A stretch of DNA of 64,000 nt. Origin: Tyto alba. Lineage: Eukaryota > Chordata > Aves > Strigiformes > Tytonidae. A program made the position numbers and the translations under genes. Within the stretch, counting starts at the first letter, position 1, and each line of letters starts with the position of its first letter. Below, one piece after another: positions 1 through 12,568 of the stretch. Under the pieces are notes generated by a model. It was not told the DNA's origin, did no database searches, and was given only the letters and a program-made list of their open reading frames with translations. The DNA is taken from assembly GCF_018691265.1 (NCBI RefSeq), contig NW_024881313.1:39425518-39489517 (forward strand), in the 5' to 3' direction.

Positions 1-238
1 TGGCTGCAGGCTGTCCCCAAGTCATCCCTTCTTTCTCCTGGCCAGAGCATAAGTCAGAAACAAGCACCTGAATTAAATACTCTGGTTGGTATTGGCTGTG
101 TTCATTTCCTCTCCTAGGATGTGGAGCAATCGATTACCTCATCACTGAGCAGAAACAGCCTTGTTGCTGGATTTACACAAGCAAACCTTTCATAGTGCCT
201 GGAGGTATAAATGTTCAGGAGAAAGGGCCAAAGCTTTC
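1..238 (+). other. Possible degraded retroviral env (TM) scrap, uncertain
   Basis: From about 117 to 237 one + frame is open and ends at a TAG. It contains AIDYL followed some 10 residues later by a CC pair and a short polar stretch. That order loosely recalls the transmembrane-subunit ectodomain of endogenous gammaretrovirus-like env genes, where a heptad region precedes a cysteine-rich CC motif. The spacing is too short, an expected cysteine upstream of the CC pair is missing, and no fusion peptide, membrane anchor, polypurine tract or LTR is seen nearby. The left part of any element would lie outside the window. A pyrimidine-rich stretch ending in TAG at about 100-117 also resembles a splice acceptor, so a chance open frame or a stray exon is possible. 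Low confidence. Confidence 0.2.
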
Positions 239-1360
239 TTAGATTTTCCCCTTTTATTCCATGTCCTCTGGGGTATCCTGATACACAGGCAATGGAAAGG
301 GTGAGGCCTCCAGAATCATTTGAACCTTCTTACTGCCAGGTCATCCTCCCAAGACCATCTGCCTGTTGCTGTTGTGTGGGAAGGGGCAAACATCGATTTT
401 ACACAGCGGTGTTTAAGATTTAGGTTAATTAGAGGCTGGAGGAAATGAGCAGAAATCTGTAAAGGACAAAAATAATTTAAGTCTCAAAGGTTCACTGTGA
501 CCACCTCTGCTAAATGGCTGTAGGCTATTACTGTTCTTCAGCTAAGCATCCACAACCTTTCTTTTCTTCATATTTCACTTTAATTTTCTTGTAGTATAAA
601 TTGAATGGGTCTGGATTAAAAACCAAAAAAATTTAAACCCTTTATTTCATGTATATTAGGAAAATATGGTGTTGTCCAGAGGCATGATTCAGCACTGCCT
701 TTTTATTTGTGTGATTATTTGTGCCAGAGTAAAATCAGTGTGTGATGTTACTAAAAAATGCATAGACTACAGAAAAATTGCACTCACAAGGTCCCTCGAG
801 GCAATATCTCTAGGGGTCAGAAGTTACCAAGTCTTTCTTAAAACCTCCACAGTCCTGGGCCTCCCATGAGTCAGGATCAACAAAATGTCTTACCATAATG
901 GCAGCTCTAACAATTAAAGATATTACTTATCAAGAATATGTCTGTTACCAGTTTCAAAGAAGATGAGTGATCTTATGGTTCATAGGTTGCATGGAAAGTC
1001 AAATGATGTAGAACTTCTGTTCTGAAGAATTTTCCCATGAAGAACTGTAGACAAGCTGAACTCTGTTCTTCAGTCCCCCAACAGAAGGGTAGTTTGAAAA
1101 CCATGTAATATTAGATGCCTCTGATTCCAGCATCTTTTTTAGACTCTTTCTGTACATCATGTTGTTCTGTCTCTGCTACCTAGTGCAAGTACTGAAGTGA
1201 GACCTAGTAGTCTGGCTGATAGTTGCCTTGGGTCTGTAAAGATCTGTCAGTAACTTAAACAGCCACTTTTTCTTTGATCCAGCCTTTGGGGCAACCTGGT
1301 TGATGAGTTACCTCCATTAGGATGCAGGACTGTTGAAGCATGCAGCTTTTGCAGAAGCTT

Positions 1361-1389
1361 CTAATTAAAACACACTTCAGTTTAATTAG
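1361..1389. promoter_or_regulatory. Inverted pair of TAATTA homeodomain-type sites
   Basis: Exact 9-bp arms ctaattaaa (1361-1369) and tttaattag (1381-1389) face each other across 11 bp. Each holds the TAATTA core bound by many Antp, paired and LIM-class homeodomains. The arrangement is directly visible. A regulatory role is inference, because TAATTA is common in AT-rich DNA. Confidence 0.25.
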
Positions 1390-3746
1390 GATCATTTACA
1401 AAGAAACATACTGATTAATGAACTATAGCTCCTCCTTTCCTCATGTTTTTACCCATCTTGAACACACCTTGAACTCTCTTTTAAGAGAGAATCTCTTAAG
1501 AAATGTGGGTTATTTAATCTTCTGCTGTCTTCACGTGATTTATTTGAAACACGAGAACTGAGTCTCACTCTTTCTAACCACATAAAGAACTTCTCTTCAA
1601 AAATTTATTTCTTAAGCTATCTCAGAGTCAAGTTCTTCAAATGCTCAGAGACCATAGCCAGGTGTGGAATTCCTTAATTATTTTTCTTCTAGCATTCTCA
1701 AGAATTCAGGCCTGAAAATCCTGCTTGTGCAGTGATGTTCCACAAAAGTTAATGGTCACTAAGACTTGATGATCCCCTACCCTAAATCCCATGCATGTTG
1801 TTTTGTTTTTTTTTTTTTCCCCCCATATTACCTCACATAAGTGTGAACACAATATAAAGTAAAGCACAGCTAAAGTGGCAAGAGAGATTTATAACATTTG
1901 TGAAGTTCCCAGTTTACAAAAAAAAAAAAAAAAATTGATATGTTTATGAATTCCCATACTCTACACAACCTGCTAATTCAAATCTTTGTGAGGCCATTTT
2001 GCATTTTGCTTAACAAATTCACTAGACACAAATTAAAAAATTTTATTCATTTGATAGTTTGTAGATCACAAGAGGAAGTGCATTTGCTGAGTTGAGGAGA
2101 TCTAGTAAATGAAAGACCTGCTTCTTTGCTGCCTTGGTGAAATCCAAGAACTTTTCCAGCTTGGGATAGTGTAAACAGCTTGACAGCCACCATTTCTGCT
2201 GACGCTTTGGGAACTGAAGAAGTGGCCTCTAGAACTAAACCCAGAAATTGCTACAAGATGATCTCATGCTCCCCAGGTAACACACTTTCTCTGACCATCA
2301 GACCTCAATAAAGACATATACGACACACTTACCAACAAGATACCAGAAGGAAAAATGGTGAAATAGAATGCTGACTAACAACATTTTCTTTGCCTTGCCA
2401 TATTTAGGGGGCTAAAGTAGTGCTGTGGTGAAGGTGCACAAGTTATTTCTCTATGTAGAGTAGATGAAGAACAGGTCTAGTGTCATAAAAGAACAAGCAA
2501 TTAATCGGCTCGGAGTGTTTTATGTAAGCATTAAAGTTTTAAGTGCTTAGTATTTGTAGGGCTTGTTATTCCTGGATATTCTGTCCAAACCTGTTGAGAG
2601 ACATGAAGCAAATTTCTGGAAAGTTTCCCTAGATTTTCTTAATGTAGAGCAAACTTGGTTGTGTGTCTGCTTGGCTTCAGTATCCCAAAGATCCTGTGCT
2701 GTAGCAACATGAAAGGTGACTGAATTCCAACAACCTCTCATGTTTGTTTAAGGTTTGGGACTAACACACCCATCTGCCTTGACTTAGTTTTTATTCATCT
2801 CTCCCTACATGTTACACCCACCTCTTGCATTACACTCTCTGTATAGGCCAATACTGCTTTTAAAATTAACATTTTCTAAGATATATAGAATGTGTTTTAA
2901 TTTTCCCTTTTCTCCCGTGACACTCATCAGACGTAGACTGGCATGCCTGAATCTCTTGGGTCCAGAGAGTTATGCAAGAAAACCCCAAAATGAGCAATCT
3001 TAAGCCCACCCAAAAAGTGAGGACTCATATTTATCTCCTGCTGGTTTGAGGTGAAGTAAAATCCAGTCCACCAAAATGAATTACAACTTAATTGGTTGGG
3101 ATAGGATTATCAAAAACCAAAGGCAGACTGGGTCTGTAGCTCCAAAATGAAGGCTACAGACAGTGCCAGCAACTACAGAAGCAAGAAAAAATACTATTTT
3201 TCATGTAAAATGAAGCAGTATTTGCATAAAATTGTGAAGACCTTGATTCATTTGCCTGAACAAAGGTATCTATAATTCTCGACTGTACTTGACTTGGCCT
3301 TCCACATCTAATTTCTCTCCCTGCATCTGCCTGTGTACTATAACTACATCCCTCCTCCCCGCTTAGGCAAAATATAGCTGTACGCTATTCTACCTTCTCT
3401 TATTTCTACAAAAGGGAAATGAGGACACACAGATCATAAAACAACATGTGTGGACCAAGACTTTAGGTCACACCTTGGAGTGTGCCAGTGTCACATTTTT
3501 GTCATAACCTGGATGACTAGCTTGCTAAATTCCAGGAGAGAGACTTGCTATTTAACTTTCAAATGTAAATAAATACCTTTATTGGGGTTGGTTTTGGGTT
3601 TATGTTTACATATTATAATTAAGTTTTTTATTTTATGATCACAGGTTTCCCTCCTTGTTCACAGGATTTCTGACTCATTCAGGATTTTTAGATATGAGGT
3701 TAGTTAATGAAGATTACTGATAATAAAACCCTAACATTTTAACTTT

Positions 3747-3808
3747 TTGGGTTTTGTTGGTTTTTTGTTTGTTTGTTTGTTTTTTGTTGTTTGTTTTTTT
3801 TTTTTTTC
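3747..3808. repeat. (TTTG)n / T-rich simple repeat
   Basis: Runs of gttt and T, ending in about a dozen Ts. This is a low-complexity microsatellite-like tract with no attached retroelement body that I can see. Confidence 0.8.
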
Positions 3809-5734
3809 AGAAATTAAAAAGTGTACAGAGTTTGAAACATAGAAAGAAAGGAGAAAATAATTTAATGTTGCAGCTACAGAGAAGCTATATTTTGCCTACA
3901 CCTATGTCCAGAATTCTGATATGTTGATGTGTAAGTGAATTTAAACTTTAATTTTTTTCCCCAAAGCTGGACTCTTACTAAAAACATAGGATTTACATTG
4001 CAAAAGCACTGAGAACACCTAGCAGTTTTTGAAGTCATGGAGAAATGTTCCCGAAACTGTGCTGAACAATGACAAAGCTTCTGAAAAATCAAGCTGCAAG
4101 AATCAGATCAGTCTCACTTAAATACATGTAACTCAGCTAGAAAGTCTAGTTGTATCAGCATCTTTCTTCAATCAAATGAGAGATACAGACCTCCAAATCA
4201 AGCCAGCTCAGTCTTTGGAAAGCCTACCAGATTCCTAATTTAGGTAAATCAGTTCAGAGTGGATTAATTCAGGTCATAGTGCCTCAATCCAGCTTCCATA
4301 CTCCATGGAAACTTAAGTCTTCTGTTTCTTTTTGCCTTAGTTCCCCACTACGTAATGCTGTAACCTCATTTGCCACAGAAACTATAAAGATGTTATCTTT
4401 AAGGCTTCTTAAACTGTTGTGATACTGCATGTTAAGTGAACACTTTCTACTTCAGAGTAGATTTTGAGTGGTGCTCTGAGAAAGAAGCATGGGAAAACAT
4501 GTTGCACATGAGGAAAATAATGGATAGCTGGTTACTTAGTCCTTGTCAGACTGACAATTATCAGGTGGATATTTATCCTGAATAACATTCTTTTAAAGTA
4601 GCTCACGTGCATGTACATCTCATACATACCCCAACACATGAGTACACAGAGAATTGATACTTCACCATCTAATGCCTGAACTGTCTAATTTCTATTATTT
4701 AGGAACATATCTGCTCCCCATTGCCTTTGACTCTAAATTGCAGCTGACAGCTGTGTCACAGCTCCCTAATGACAAGCCATGAGGAATTTCTTATCCAGGG
4801 ATCCATATATTTCCATTCTAGCTCAGCCAGAAAGGCTCAACAGTTTCAAAATTAGTACCAATAATCACACGCTCCTAAAATGTTTTCTCTCACCTATCAG
4901 TATATGCATCCTTTTGCCTGGGAGAGTGTTTGGCTGTCTACTTCTGTTTTCGTATTATCTCTGCAGGTTTATTTTTTTCTGATTATTTTTTAATGATGGC
5001 ATTATTTCTTGACCATTGTCGTGCGGAAAGTGTCTCTGCTAAAGGCACTCTGTTTTTGTAGAGCTGAAAGAAGGTGATGGTTCTCAGCGTGGAAAAAATC
5101 CCACTAAGCAAATGATTATATTCTTAAAATAACCTTCAGGAGCTTGCTGTGTAATGGATTACTCAGCATTTTAAACAGAATCCTTTTCACAGGAAAGCAA
5201 GCTCCAGTAAATTCAGCCACTGCCTCTTCTTGTAAGTTTACACTAAGCCAAACCCTGCTGCACACATCAGAATTCCTGGGGACTGCCTTATGCAGAGGTT
5301 CAGACACTGCTTTGGAAGATAAATTCCTGAAGCCATGGTCTCTGATACAATCAAGCTTTTTTTCTTTTTACATTAGTTAGCTGGTACAGAAGAGCTGAGT
5401 CTTGGCTGTACTAATACATCCAAGAATAGTTTGCAGAGGATGGGAGGAGTGTAGAGCTGGCAAAAATGCCTTTTATGCCAGTCACCCTCTATTGCTGTGT
5501 TAGCAAGGGACGTGTCAGCAGAAATGCCAAGCACCAGAGGTTTGCTCATGGCTGTGTCTCAGTGATTCTCTATTATTTCATGGCAAATGAGAGATGTTAT
5601 AACAGGCCTGGGATTCATGGATGTGTGAGCACAGCTTCAGTAATCCACCATTTTTTGCCACATCTTCCTACTTGTATCTGATGGTATATGCAGAATATAT
5701 AGCTATTTGAGAGAATTAAGATCCTAAATTATAA

Positions 5735-5830
5735 TATTAGGGATTCAACATATCAGCTGGACAAACCTGGATAAGTCATTTCAAGTCCTCAGTGACTCTG
5801 TCTCTCTGGGGCAATCACATTTTTTCCTTC
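5735..5830 (+). repeat. MIR-like SINE remnant (possible)
   Basis: The segment with 'ggataagtcatttcaagtc' then 'ctcagtgactctgtc' follows the order of the conserved MIR core: a cue like 'gggcaagtcacttaac' followed by 'cctcagtttcctc'. The match is interrupted and the tRNA-like head is not visible. MIR and MIR-like core-SINEs are old amniote repeats and survive in birds only as such weak traces. Confidence 0.35.
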
Positions 5831-8814
5831 TTTATTCTGGGATGATTTGGACAGTGTTTCCTAGACTAGGAACAAGTAGTGGAAGTGCTCTGATTTCCAT
5901 ATCAGCAGGCATGATGTTACTAGGCAGAATAATTGCATTTCTCAATCACTTCAGAAATTGAAAACACATGGCTGTCATCTTCATAAGACTCAGTCCCCTT
6001 TCCAACACACGTGGCAATCTGTGAGAGATCACCCCTTGCTGTTTACATGGTCCTTCTTTGCCACCTCTGTGCTGAAGTAAAGTTGTTTTCCCTTATTTAA
6101 CTGTCTCAGACTGGCAATCACTGTTTGTGTAGGCAATCAAGTCCTTATTCAAAGCCTGATGAAGTCATATTGGTTGTGAGTATGAGAGTTAATAAAACAG
6201 TGGCAAGGGACATTTCCATGCACTGGAACATAATTGTCTGTGTTCTTAGAAAAGGCCCTGGTGTGATTTTAGCCCAACCACTACTCTCCAGAACAGTTTC
6301 TGGCCATGGTTCAGAAGGTCTCGAGAGCCCGGGACCATTTCCAGTCAGCAGTTTGTACACAGCCACGAGACTTTAGAACAGAAGACACTGCCATGTTGTA
6401 ACGGTCATGTCATGGTTTGCACTGCTAATTACACTAATGAAGGCATTGGGGGAGGAGGAAGAAAAAGAAATAAAAAGCAAAACAAAAAACAAGATGTAAA
6501 ACACCTCACGTTTCACTATTATAAGGGTCCATATTAGCTAAAATCACTTCTTAGTGAGAAGGTGCTTTGCAGATTTCATTGAATAACAACTAAAATCATG
6601 AACCCAGGTTGCAATAATTGTGGCTTTATCTTTTGAGTTTCTGCTTCTTTTGAAGACTCCTTTTCATACAGCTGGTCAAAGACTATTACTGCTGAAACAT
6701 TCTCCTGACAGGAAATGTGGGTTTTTATCTAAACTGACAGCCTTTCCATAGAAAATAGCATTAATGATGAACTGTTTCAACTTTCCAGTGGGTCTTTTTT
6801 GACTTCTCATCTATTTCAATCCAGCCAGGGATTTAAATACTCTTCTGGGGATGAGCTTTCTCTGGAGCAGACATTATGCTCCTGTCATTTATTTTACAGC
6901 ACCCCAGCAAGTCTCTGATGAGAAATCCTCAACCACAACACAATGTGGGCAACAAAAGCAAACAGCTGATTGCATATCTCCGAAATGAGCCCTAAAGAGA
7001 CAAAAGCTTTACAGATGGATTATCCAAAGAATAACTTTTAGATCTGTACTAAAATTCCAAGTTTAGGACTCTTTTGCCTGGTCTTCTTAAGGTGGGATAC
7101 TTCTTACCCATAACCAGTCATGTTTTAACTCAGCTGAGATGCTTATTCTCTCTAAAGACAATAAAGACAATCTGTGCTCAAGTTAGACTTAAATGTCTGC
7201 ATTTTAAGAGCTTGAAGTTAGCAGCAATGAATCATTGTCTTCAGTTTCTTTGAAACATCTCAAACTAAGATCACATTTTAAATTAGTCAATCCTAATGAC
7301 TAAAACCTTGATGCTGATCACATACAAAAAGTAAGAGTGGATTCCTAGACAAAGATTTCCTTGAACACCTTGTATTGGTCCATTTCTTTTCATGTAGCTG
7401 TGAACCACATGGTATTTTTCACTACATCAACCAGAGATTGAAGATATGGTATGTTGTCCCATGTTTTGTAAAGGTTAGGAGATGTAGGTAATCTTAAATT
7501 CAATCCACATGTTCCTTTACATGTTTTTAGCTTGCACCTTCTCCAGTTTGATCCTTGATGCAACAATCAAGATGGTCACAGTCACAGTAGAACATTTAAA
7601 GTCTCTGTCAGATTAATGGTTTGTATAATTCTCTCTGGTTTAAAACATCTAAGTGTAGACAGGGTTTTACAGTATCCCACCCATGTTGGCATATTCTTCC
7701 CACGGCAGTTAAATAGTTGTGCATGAAGCCAGGTTTTCTTTAAACATCATCTATAATTATTTTGTATGAGTTCTCTGTTGCCTGAAAAATCCTATCTCAT
7801 TCTTCCATTATTTTTTTTACACCCTCTCCTCTTTTCCTGACATATTGTGTGTAATGGATGCAGCCCAGACCAGAACAGGAAGCCTCTTTTGCACGTCTCC
7901 AGCCAGGCTCAGTATACCCCCCATTGGACTGCAAGAGGTTGGATCCCCCACACGGGTGTATTAATAATGTTATGAAGGGAAAGCTCTATATTGCTCTGAC
8001 ATACAATACAAAGCAGCCTTGGCACATCAGGAAGTGGAAAGGCAGTTTTGGCACCAGCCTTGGTAAAAGCATGTCACAGTACTGTCTGTAGCTCAGCCTC
8101 ATACCCAGACAGTGAAGACCTGAAATCATATCTGTATTTGTCTGGCTAGAGCTTCAGGCACACTGTGTATTTAATGTGGATGAAGTTACAGGCACGGATA
8201 ACACGCAACTGCTTGAGACGTGCTCACCTTAATTTTTCTGTCATTTGTAAAGGCTTATTGCATCAACACTGCTGATTTCAAAGAAGTGGCCTTCGGTTTA
8301 CAGCAATCCAGTAGAATGAGATTAAAACTTTTGAAATAGATGCTCAGAATTTTAGAAATTCAAATCTGTCAGTATTAGATGCCATCCCATGACTTCCCAC
8401 TCTTCTCAAGCATTTTAAGTTCCTCAGTGACCATGGAAAGAGTCTTGTGAAGTAGGTTGACAGCAGCATTTTCTGACAAAAAGAGCATTTTAGAAGTGTT
8501 TCTGAGCCTAAAGATGGGAACTTGTGATGGCCATACCAATGCTTGTGCATATAAACCTCACTGAAAATTTTGGAGATTTAGAAAGTATGAGAATATGACA
8601 AGGCAGTCTTTTTTCCAAAGTCAAGGTAAAACTGAGTTTTGTTTAAATAGCACTCATTGGCTGAATTGTCTAATGGAAGTTATGTGTTTATCCATGTGTA
8701 TTTGTCCATATGTATGGGTCTATCTGCATGCCAAATGTTATACCACTGTCCACCCAACCAATCCCAAACTTTTCATACTGCTGTCAGTGTTCAGAATTTC
8801 TATTTGACTAACAG
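5831..8814. other. Unique non-coding sequence
   Basis: No gene, RNA gene or recognisable transposon. A stretch at about 7857-8110 has relatively even base composition and a frame open for 77 codons, but it matches nothing I know and is more likely a constrained non-coding segment or chance. The rest is AT-rich, with short homopolymers. Confidence 0.6.
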
Positions 8815-8885
8815 GCATCCTTATTATCTCCATTTAGTTGAGAAAAATACTAGTGAAGTAGTAAAAATGAGTGACAAGCTGCTAA
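8815..8885 (-). repeat. MIR-like SINE remnant
   Basis: The + strand reads 'ccttattatctccattta' then 'gttgagaaaaatac' and 'gagtgacaagctgctaac'. This follows the reverse complement of the MIR core: 'attatccccattttacag', 'atgaggaaactgag', 'aagtgacttgccc'. Divergence is high. The SINE therefore lies on the - strand and is old. It also explains why a 106-codon open frame across 8657-8977 should not be taken as a gene. Confidence 0.5.
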
Positions 8886-10293
8886 CCACTCACCATGACT
8901 TAGAAGACTGTTGGTGGTTTATAGATGACAAGTTAGTTTTCCTTAATCTAAGCTATAATTATCCATACAAAAACTAGCTTTCAAAGCTAAAAAATGGATT
9001 TTCTTTCACTTTGACTCAAAAAAGTTTGGTGGGAAATAATACTTCATAGCAAAATTTCTATTTGAATAAACTTTTTTTTTATTTTTAAGTGTGTGGGTTT
9101 GTTTTTTTTTTTTTTTTTTTAATAAGCAACCTTTATAAGAGGCAAATGTTTGTAATTAAACTAAGGAGTTCTGTTTCATTTCAGGATGTTGACTAGAAAG
9201 GGAAATTTTCAAATTTCCCACCATAAATATTTAGTGAGAAGCCTTTGCTTTTTCAGCTGAGAAGTCAAAGACTGGACCCTTATTCTGATGAAGCTATTTC
9301 ATTTTTAGTGGGATGATCTTATATTAAGTCACTGCACTGTCAGGATCCAGCAATCACATGAATTAACAAGTGGACAGAACTGCAGCTGCAGTACTTTTAG
9401 TTGACCTGGACCACACGTTATGAACATGTTGGACCATATGGAAATAGGTAACTACAGTCCTCTTATTTGCTTCCGTATGTCTCTACCTGATCAAGGAAAC
9501 TGATGTCTCAGCCCATATCTTACTTGAACATTTGCATAAGTCATGAAATCTTTGTAAGGCAGAGCTGAGTGTAGTGTTCTGTGCTTTGAAAAGCTGAGCA
9601 AGCATAGGCATAGTGGTGAAAGATTCAGAATTTATGGGGACAGGATTTACGTGATTGTCTGGCATTTGATACTTTTGAATATACCACCTCTGAATTGATG
9701 TTTTGAAAAGCTCCTGTGAAACACAGGTGGAGGACAGCAGGGGGATAACACTGATTTCTTTTTCTTTCTTGGTCAACACAGTGGACCGTGCATTAGAAAC
9801 TAAGAAGTTCCTCTGACCCAAGCAGTCACACTTCCGTGAAGCTTTCCTTCCCGTCAGAGCCGCTCCATCCACAGGAGCAGCACAGCGATGAAAACTCCCC
9901 CTGCCTGAAGGGCAGAAACACGCAGAATTTATAACCCATCATAAATAAAGCCCTGTTCATTTTGCTGGCTTACATGTGTTTTTCATCGCAACAGATTCAT
10001 CGAATGGCACATTTCATGGTGTAGTTTCTCAGTCCAAGGGAAACCACGTTTAATGTAGTGTGTTAAATAAAGTGTTCCTCTGGCTCAGGTTTCTCTTTCA
10101 TTCCAGTTCATGCCAATTGGAATGGGCTGGGTACTAGAAGTCAGATGAGCAAAGCCTGTTCACGTTGTAATAACAACTTTTCATAAGATCTACTCCAAAG
10201 TTGTCAAGCTCCAAAATGAACTTTCTTCAAGACTTAGACTGTGGGGTTAATTTTCTTTAAATAAGAATGATCAATGTTTTTCTCTTTGTTCTC
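8886..10293. other. Unique non-coding sequence with a long - strand open frame
   Basis: A 129-codon - strand frame spans 9483-9872, but its product has no recognisable domain, signal peptide or membrane segment, and no convincing splice sites flank it. T19 lies at 9102-9120. There is otherwise nothing I can name. Confidence 0.55.
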
Positions 10294-10317
10294 TTTTTTT
10301 TTTTTTTTTTTTTTTTT
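10294..10317. repeat. T24 homopolymer within a T/C-rich tract
   Basis: An uninterrupted run of 24 T, with C/T-rich sequence on both sides (about 10276-10350). It lies about 65 bp from the 3' end of a - strand CR1 copy but is not part of it, because CR1 elements lack poly-A tails. Confidence 0.9.
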
Positions 10318-10381
10318 CCCTTTTTTCTCTCTTGTCTCCACTTTTTCTTCTTTTATTTAACTGCTTTTTAACCCTAATTAG

Positions 10382-10570
10382 AATCATAGAATGGTTTGGG
10401 TTGGAAAGGACCTTTAAAGACCACCCAGTCCCAACCCCTCTGCCATGGACAAGGACAACTTCCACTAGACCAGGTTGTTCAAAACCCTGTCTAACCTGAT
10501 GTTGAATACTTCCTCATCTTGAACTCTTCCACATCTTTTTGGGGCCAACAATTCCACACTTCTAATTCTG
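10382..10570 (-). mobile_element. CR1 LINE 3' fragment
   Basis: The + strand starts 'aatcatagaatggtttgggt' followed by 'tggaaaggacctttaaagac', then 'ctctgccatggac', 'ccactagaccaggttg' and 'tgttgaatacttcc'. This is the reverse complement of the bird CR1 3' terminus: end of ORF2, short 3' UTR and the ATTCTATG-type tail. CR1 is a non-LTR retrotransposon that copies itself by target-primed reverse transcription, usually leaving 5'-truncated copies. This one is truncated and decays into unrecognisable sequence near 10570. Its divergence is moderate. No coding potential remains. Confidence 0.9.
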
Positions 10571-10954
10571 GAAGATTACTAGATTACTAATACAGTCCAG
10601 TCACACAAGTTGATCTTGCTTTTAAACTGAGTAGAAACATTGTGCCTAAAACAAGTAAGTCTTGAATCCAGAAGTTGTGTTTTTATCTCTGGGCATAGAT
10701 CAGTTATAACTGCTTAGAAAAAAAAAACAGAAAAAATGTTCATGTAGCTCACCTCAATATGTCTTTGAAAATTGTTATTTAAATATTCTCAAACTTGTAA
10801 AGAAATAATATTTATTAATTTCATATTTTTAGAGACCAATTCTAATATTTTTAAAGTTGTTTTCTTGCTCTAATAAAAATAAGACCCAGCAATTAAACTC
10901 ATTCACTAAGATACTCACCATCACAGAAACTATCATTGTAAATAGGCAAGACAG

Positions 10955-11065
10955 GTGAAAAAAGTACCATTATCCCCATTTAATGACTACGTCTTTGAAA
11001 AATTAACATCTTGCCCTCTGTCACAGGCACCGTGAGCTTGAACCAGGAACTCAAGCCTAACTTAA
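10955..11065 (-). repeat. MIR-like SINE remnant
   Basis: The + strand shows 'gtaccattatccccattta' then, after a divergent stretch, 'aacatcttgccctctgtcac' and 'cttgaaccaggaactcaag'. This is the order of reverse-complement MIR: the 'attatccccatttta' core, 'taacttgcccaaggtcac', then 'tttgaacccagg'. It is the best MIR match in the window because three separated blocks are collinear. The element is old and non-functional. Confidence 0.6.
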
Positions 11066-12568
11066 TCTATCTGGGGTCCTATCTATCCCTAAAATACTTT
11101 ACTTCCAGATTAAAAAACATATTTCTGGGAGTAATTTAAAGCATCGCCTACAGTATTTCTCCCAGAATAATGTCCAGATTTGTGATGTGAGTTCTACAAA
11201 ATAAAAGAAAACACAAAGCACATATATACGTTTGACACAATGTAACAGCCACTGTATATTTAATTTCTTCACAGCTTACTCACACTCACCAACAAGCACA
11301 CACATCCTCATACCTCTGTGAAAGAGGAAAATAAGTCAGACAACATGTTGGGTTTGGTAGCATGAGCCGCTGGTGTGGAGCTAGCAGCTAAGAAATGAAG
11401 AAAGCAGTTTCTAAACTTTGGTTAGCTCTGCAATTTTAAATAGTTGTGATTATAGATGTTTAAGTAGTTTTGTAATTTTAAGTATCCATTCTCAGCATTT
11501 ATTATTAAATAGTAAATTTTTCACAGTAGGTCTCTTTCTTCCATGATGTTTGTACAACACCTATCTAAAGGAGACTCGACTGCTTAAGGCCTTTAGGTTC
11601 AATTGCAATACAAATAATGAGCTATTTGAACAATGCTGTTTGGCTTTTTCCTGGGAGGATGCCATGAGGAACAGCCACGTGTGATAAATCTCTTCGCAGT
11701 GTCAATCCCGGGCTCTTCTGAGTGAGAAATGACAGCAAACGGTGTCCCATAAAGCAAGGCGGTGGTTGGTTTCCCCAGCCAGCATAGCCTCATGATAACA
11801 AGTAAAATAAGCACGGAGGTGTTATTGTATGAGTGCTCAAGGCCCGTGTGTGGCCATGGCCACCTTGGTAAGACTTTCCACTGAGTCTGACACTGGGGGT
11901 GTGTGTGGTTTGCTTGAATAATGGAGTGTTGTTGGAGTGAGGTGGCGATTAACTAATCTTGGGTGTGTCTTCAAAGGGAATGACTGTTCAAAGGAGAGAC
12001 ATGCAGGGAGAGGGGAACGGGAGCCGAGAGAAGAGCAGAAAGGAAGGAGTTTCTGAAAGAGACAAGAATAAATTATCAGAATGTTCCCTTCTGGCTTCAA
12101 AATGGCATCTCTCTGGGACAGGCAGAAGCACAATGAAAGGCTATTTAAAGACATTTAGCTGATATTGTCACACCTCCTGGCATTTATTCAGTACTTCTCC
12201 CTTTATATCTTTGTTTAGTAGATAAACTGTTCGTCTACAGTGTGGTGATCTAACTGGAAACCCTTGATATTTGTTGTCATTAAGACAGCATGGAGTATTC
12301 TGAGAAGAGCTGCTGGAAAACGGAGAACAGCTTTCTTAGGGAAAAACATAGAAATAAGAACCCATCAGTGTTTCTTTCCCATAAATGTACCTTTCTGAAA
12401 ACATTTTCTGATGAATAATTAAAGATCAAGCCTATATTTACTTTTCTGTCTTCTTAGTTCAGTCAGTTAACATCATCCTCTTTCAGTGAAAAAAGTTGGG
12501 GGGTTGTCTGTGTATGAACGTGTGTATTTATTTTTTTAATTATGTATTTTTCTTTTTAGCAAAATCTT
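11066..12568. other. Unique sequence holding a candidate conserved element
   Basis: No gene. The block at about 11640-12200 stands out. It is richer in CG dinucleotides than its surroundings and open in frames on both strands (105 codons on -, 67 on +). It carries two exact ttcaaagg motifs and lacks homopolymers and repeat signatures. These properties suit a conserved enhancer better than an exon, since no domain is recognisable. The rest of the stretch is ordinary AT-rich DNA. Confidence 0.5.
11970..11994. promoter_or_regulatory. Pair of TCF/LEF-type sites
   Basis: Two identical octamers ttcaaagg start at 11970 and 11987, 17 bp apart. The consensus for TCF/LEF HMG-box factors is close to (A/T)(A/T)CAAAG, so both fit. 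Their presence is seen directly. Function is inferred only from pairing and from the candidate-enhancer character of the surrounding block. Confidence 0.3.

Larger units (their letters stand above)
239..5734. other. Unique non-coding sequence
   Basis: No gene is supported. Open frames are under 80 codons and overlap on both strands. The stretch contains T13 followed by C6 at 1806-1824, A17 at 1918-1934, a T/G-rich simple repeat at 3747-3808 and the homeodomain-type inverted repeat at 1361-1389. I recognise no interspersed repeat in it, although strongly decayed copies could be missed by eye. Confidence 0.6.

Noticed and set aside
8657..8977. 106-codon + strand frame as a gene
   Set aside because: It overlaps a MIR-like SINE remnant and competes with another frame at 8595-8807.
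9483..9872. 129-codon - strand open frame
   Set aside because: No recognisable domain, no flanking splice sites, and similar-length frames occur by chance across 64 kb in six frames.
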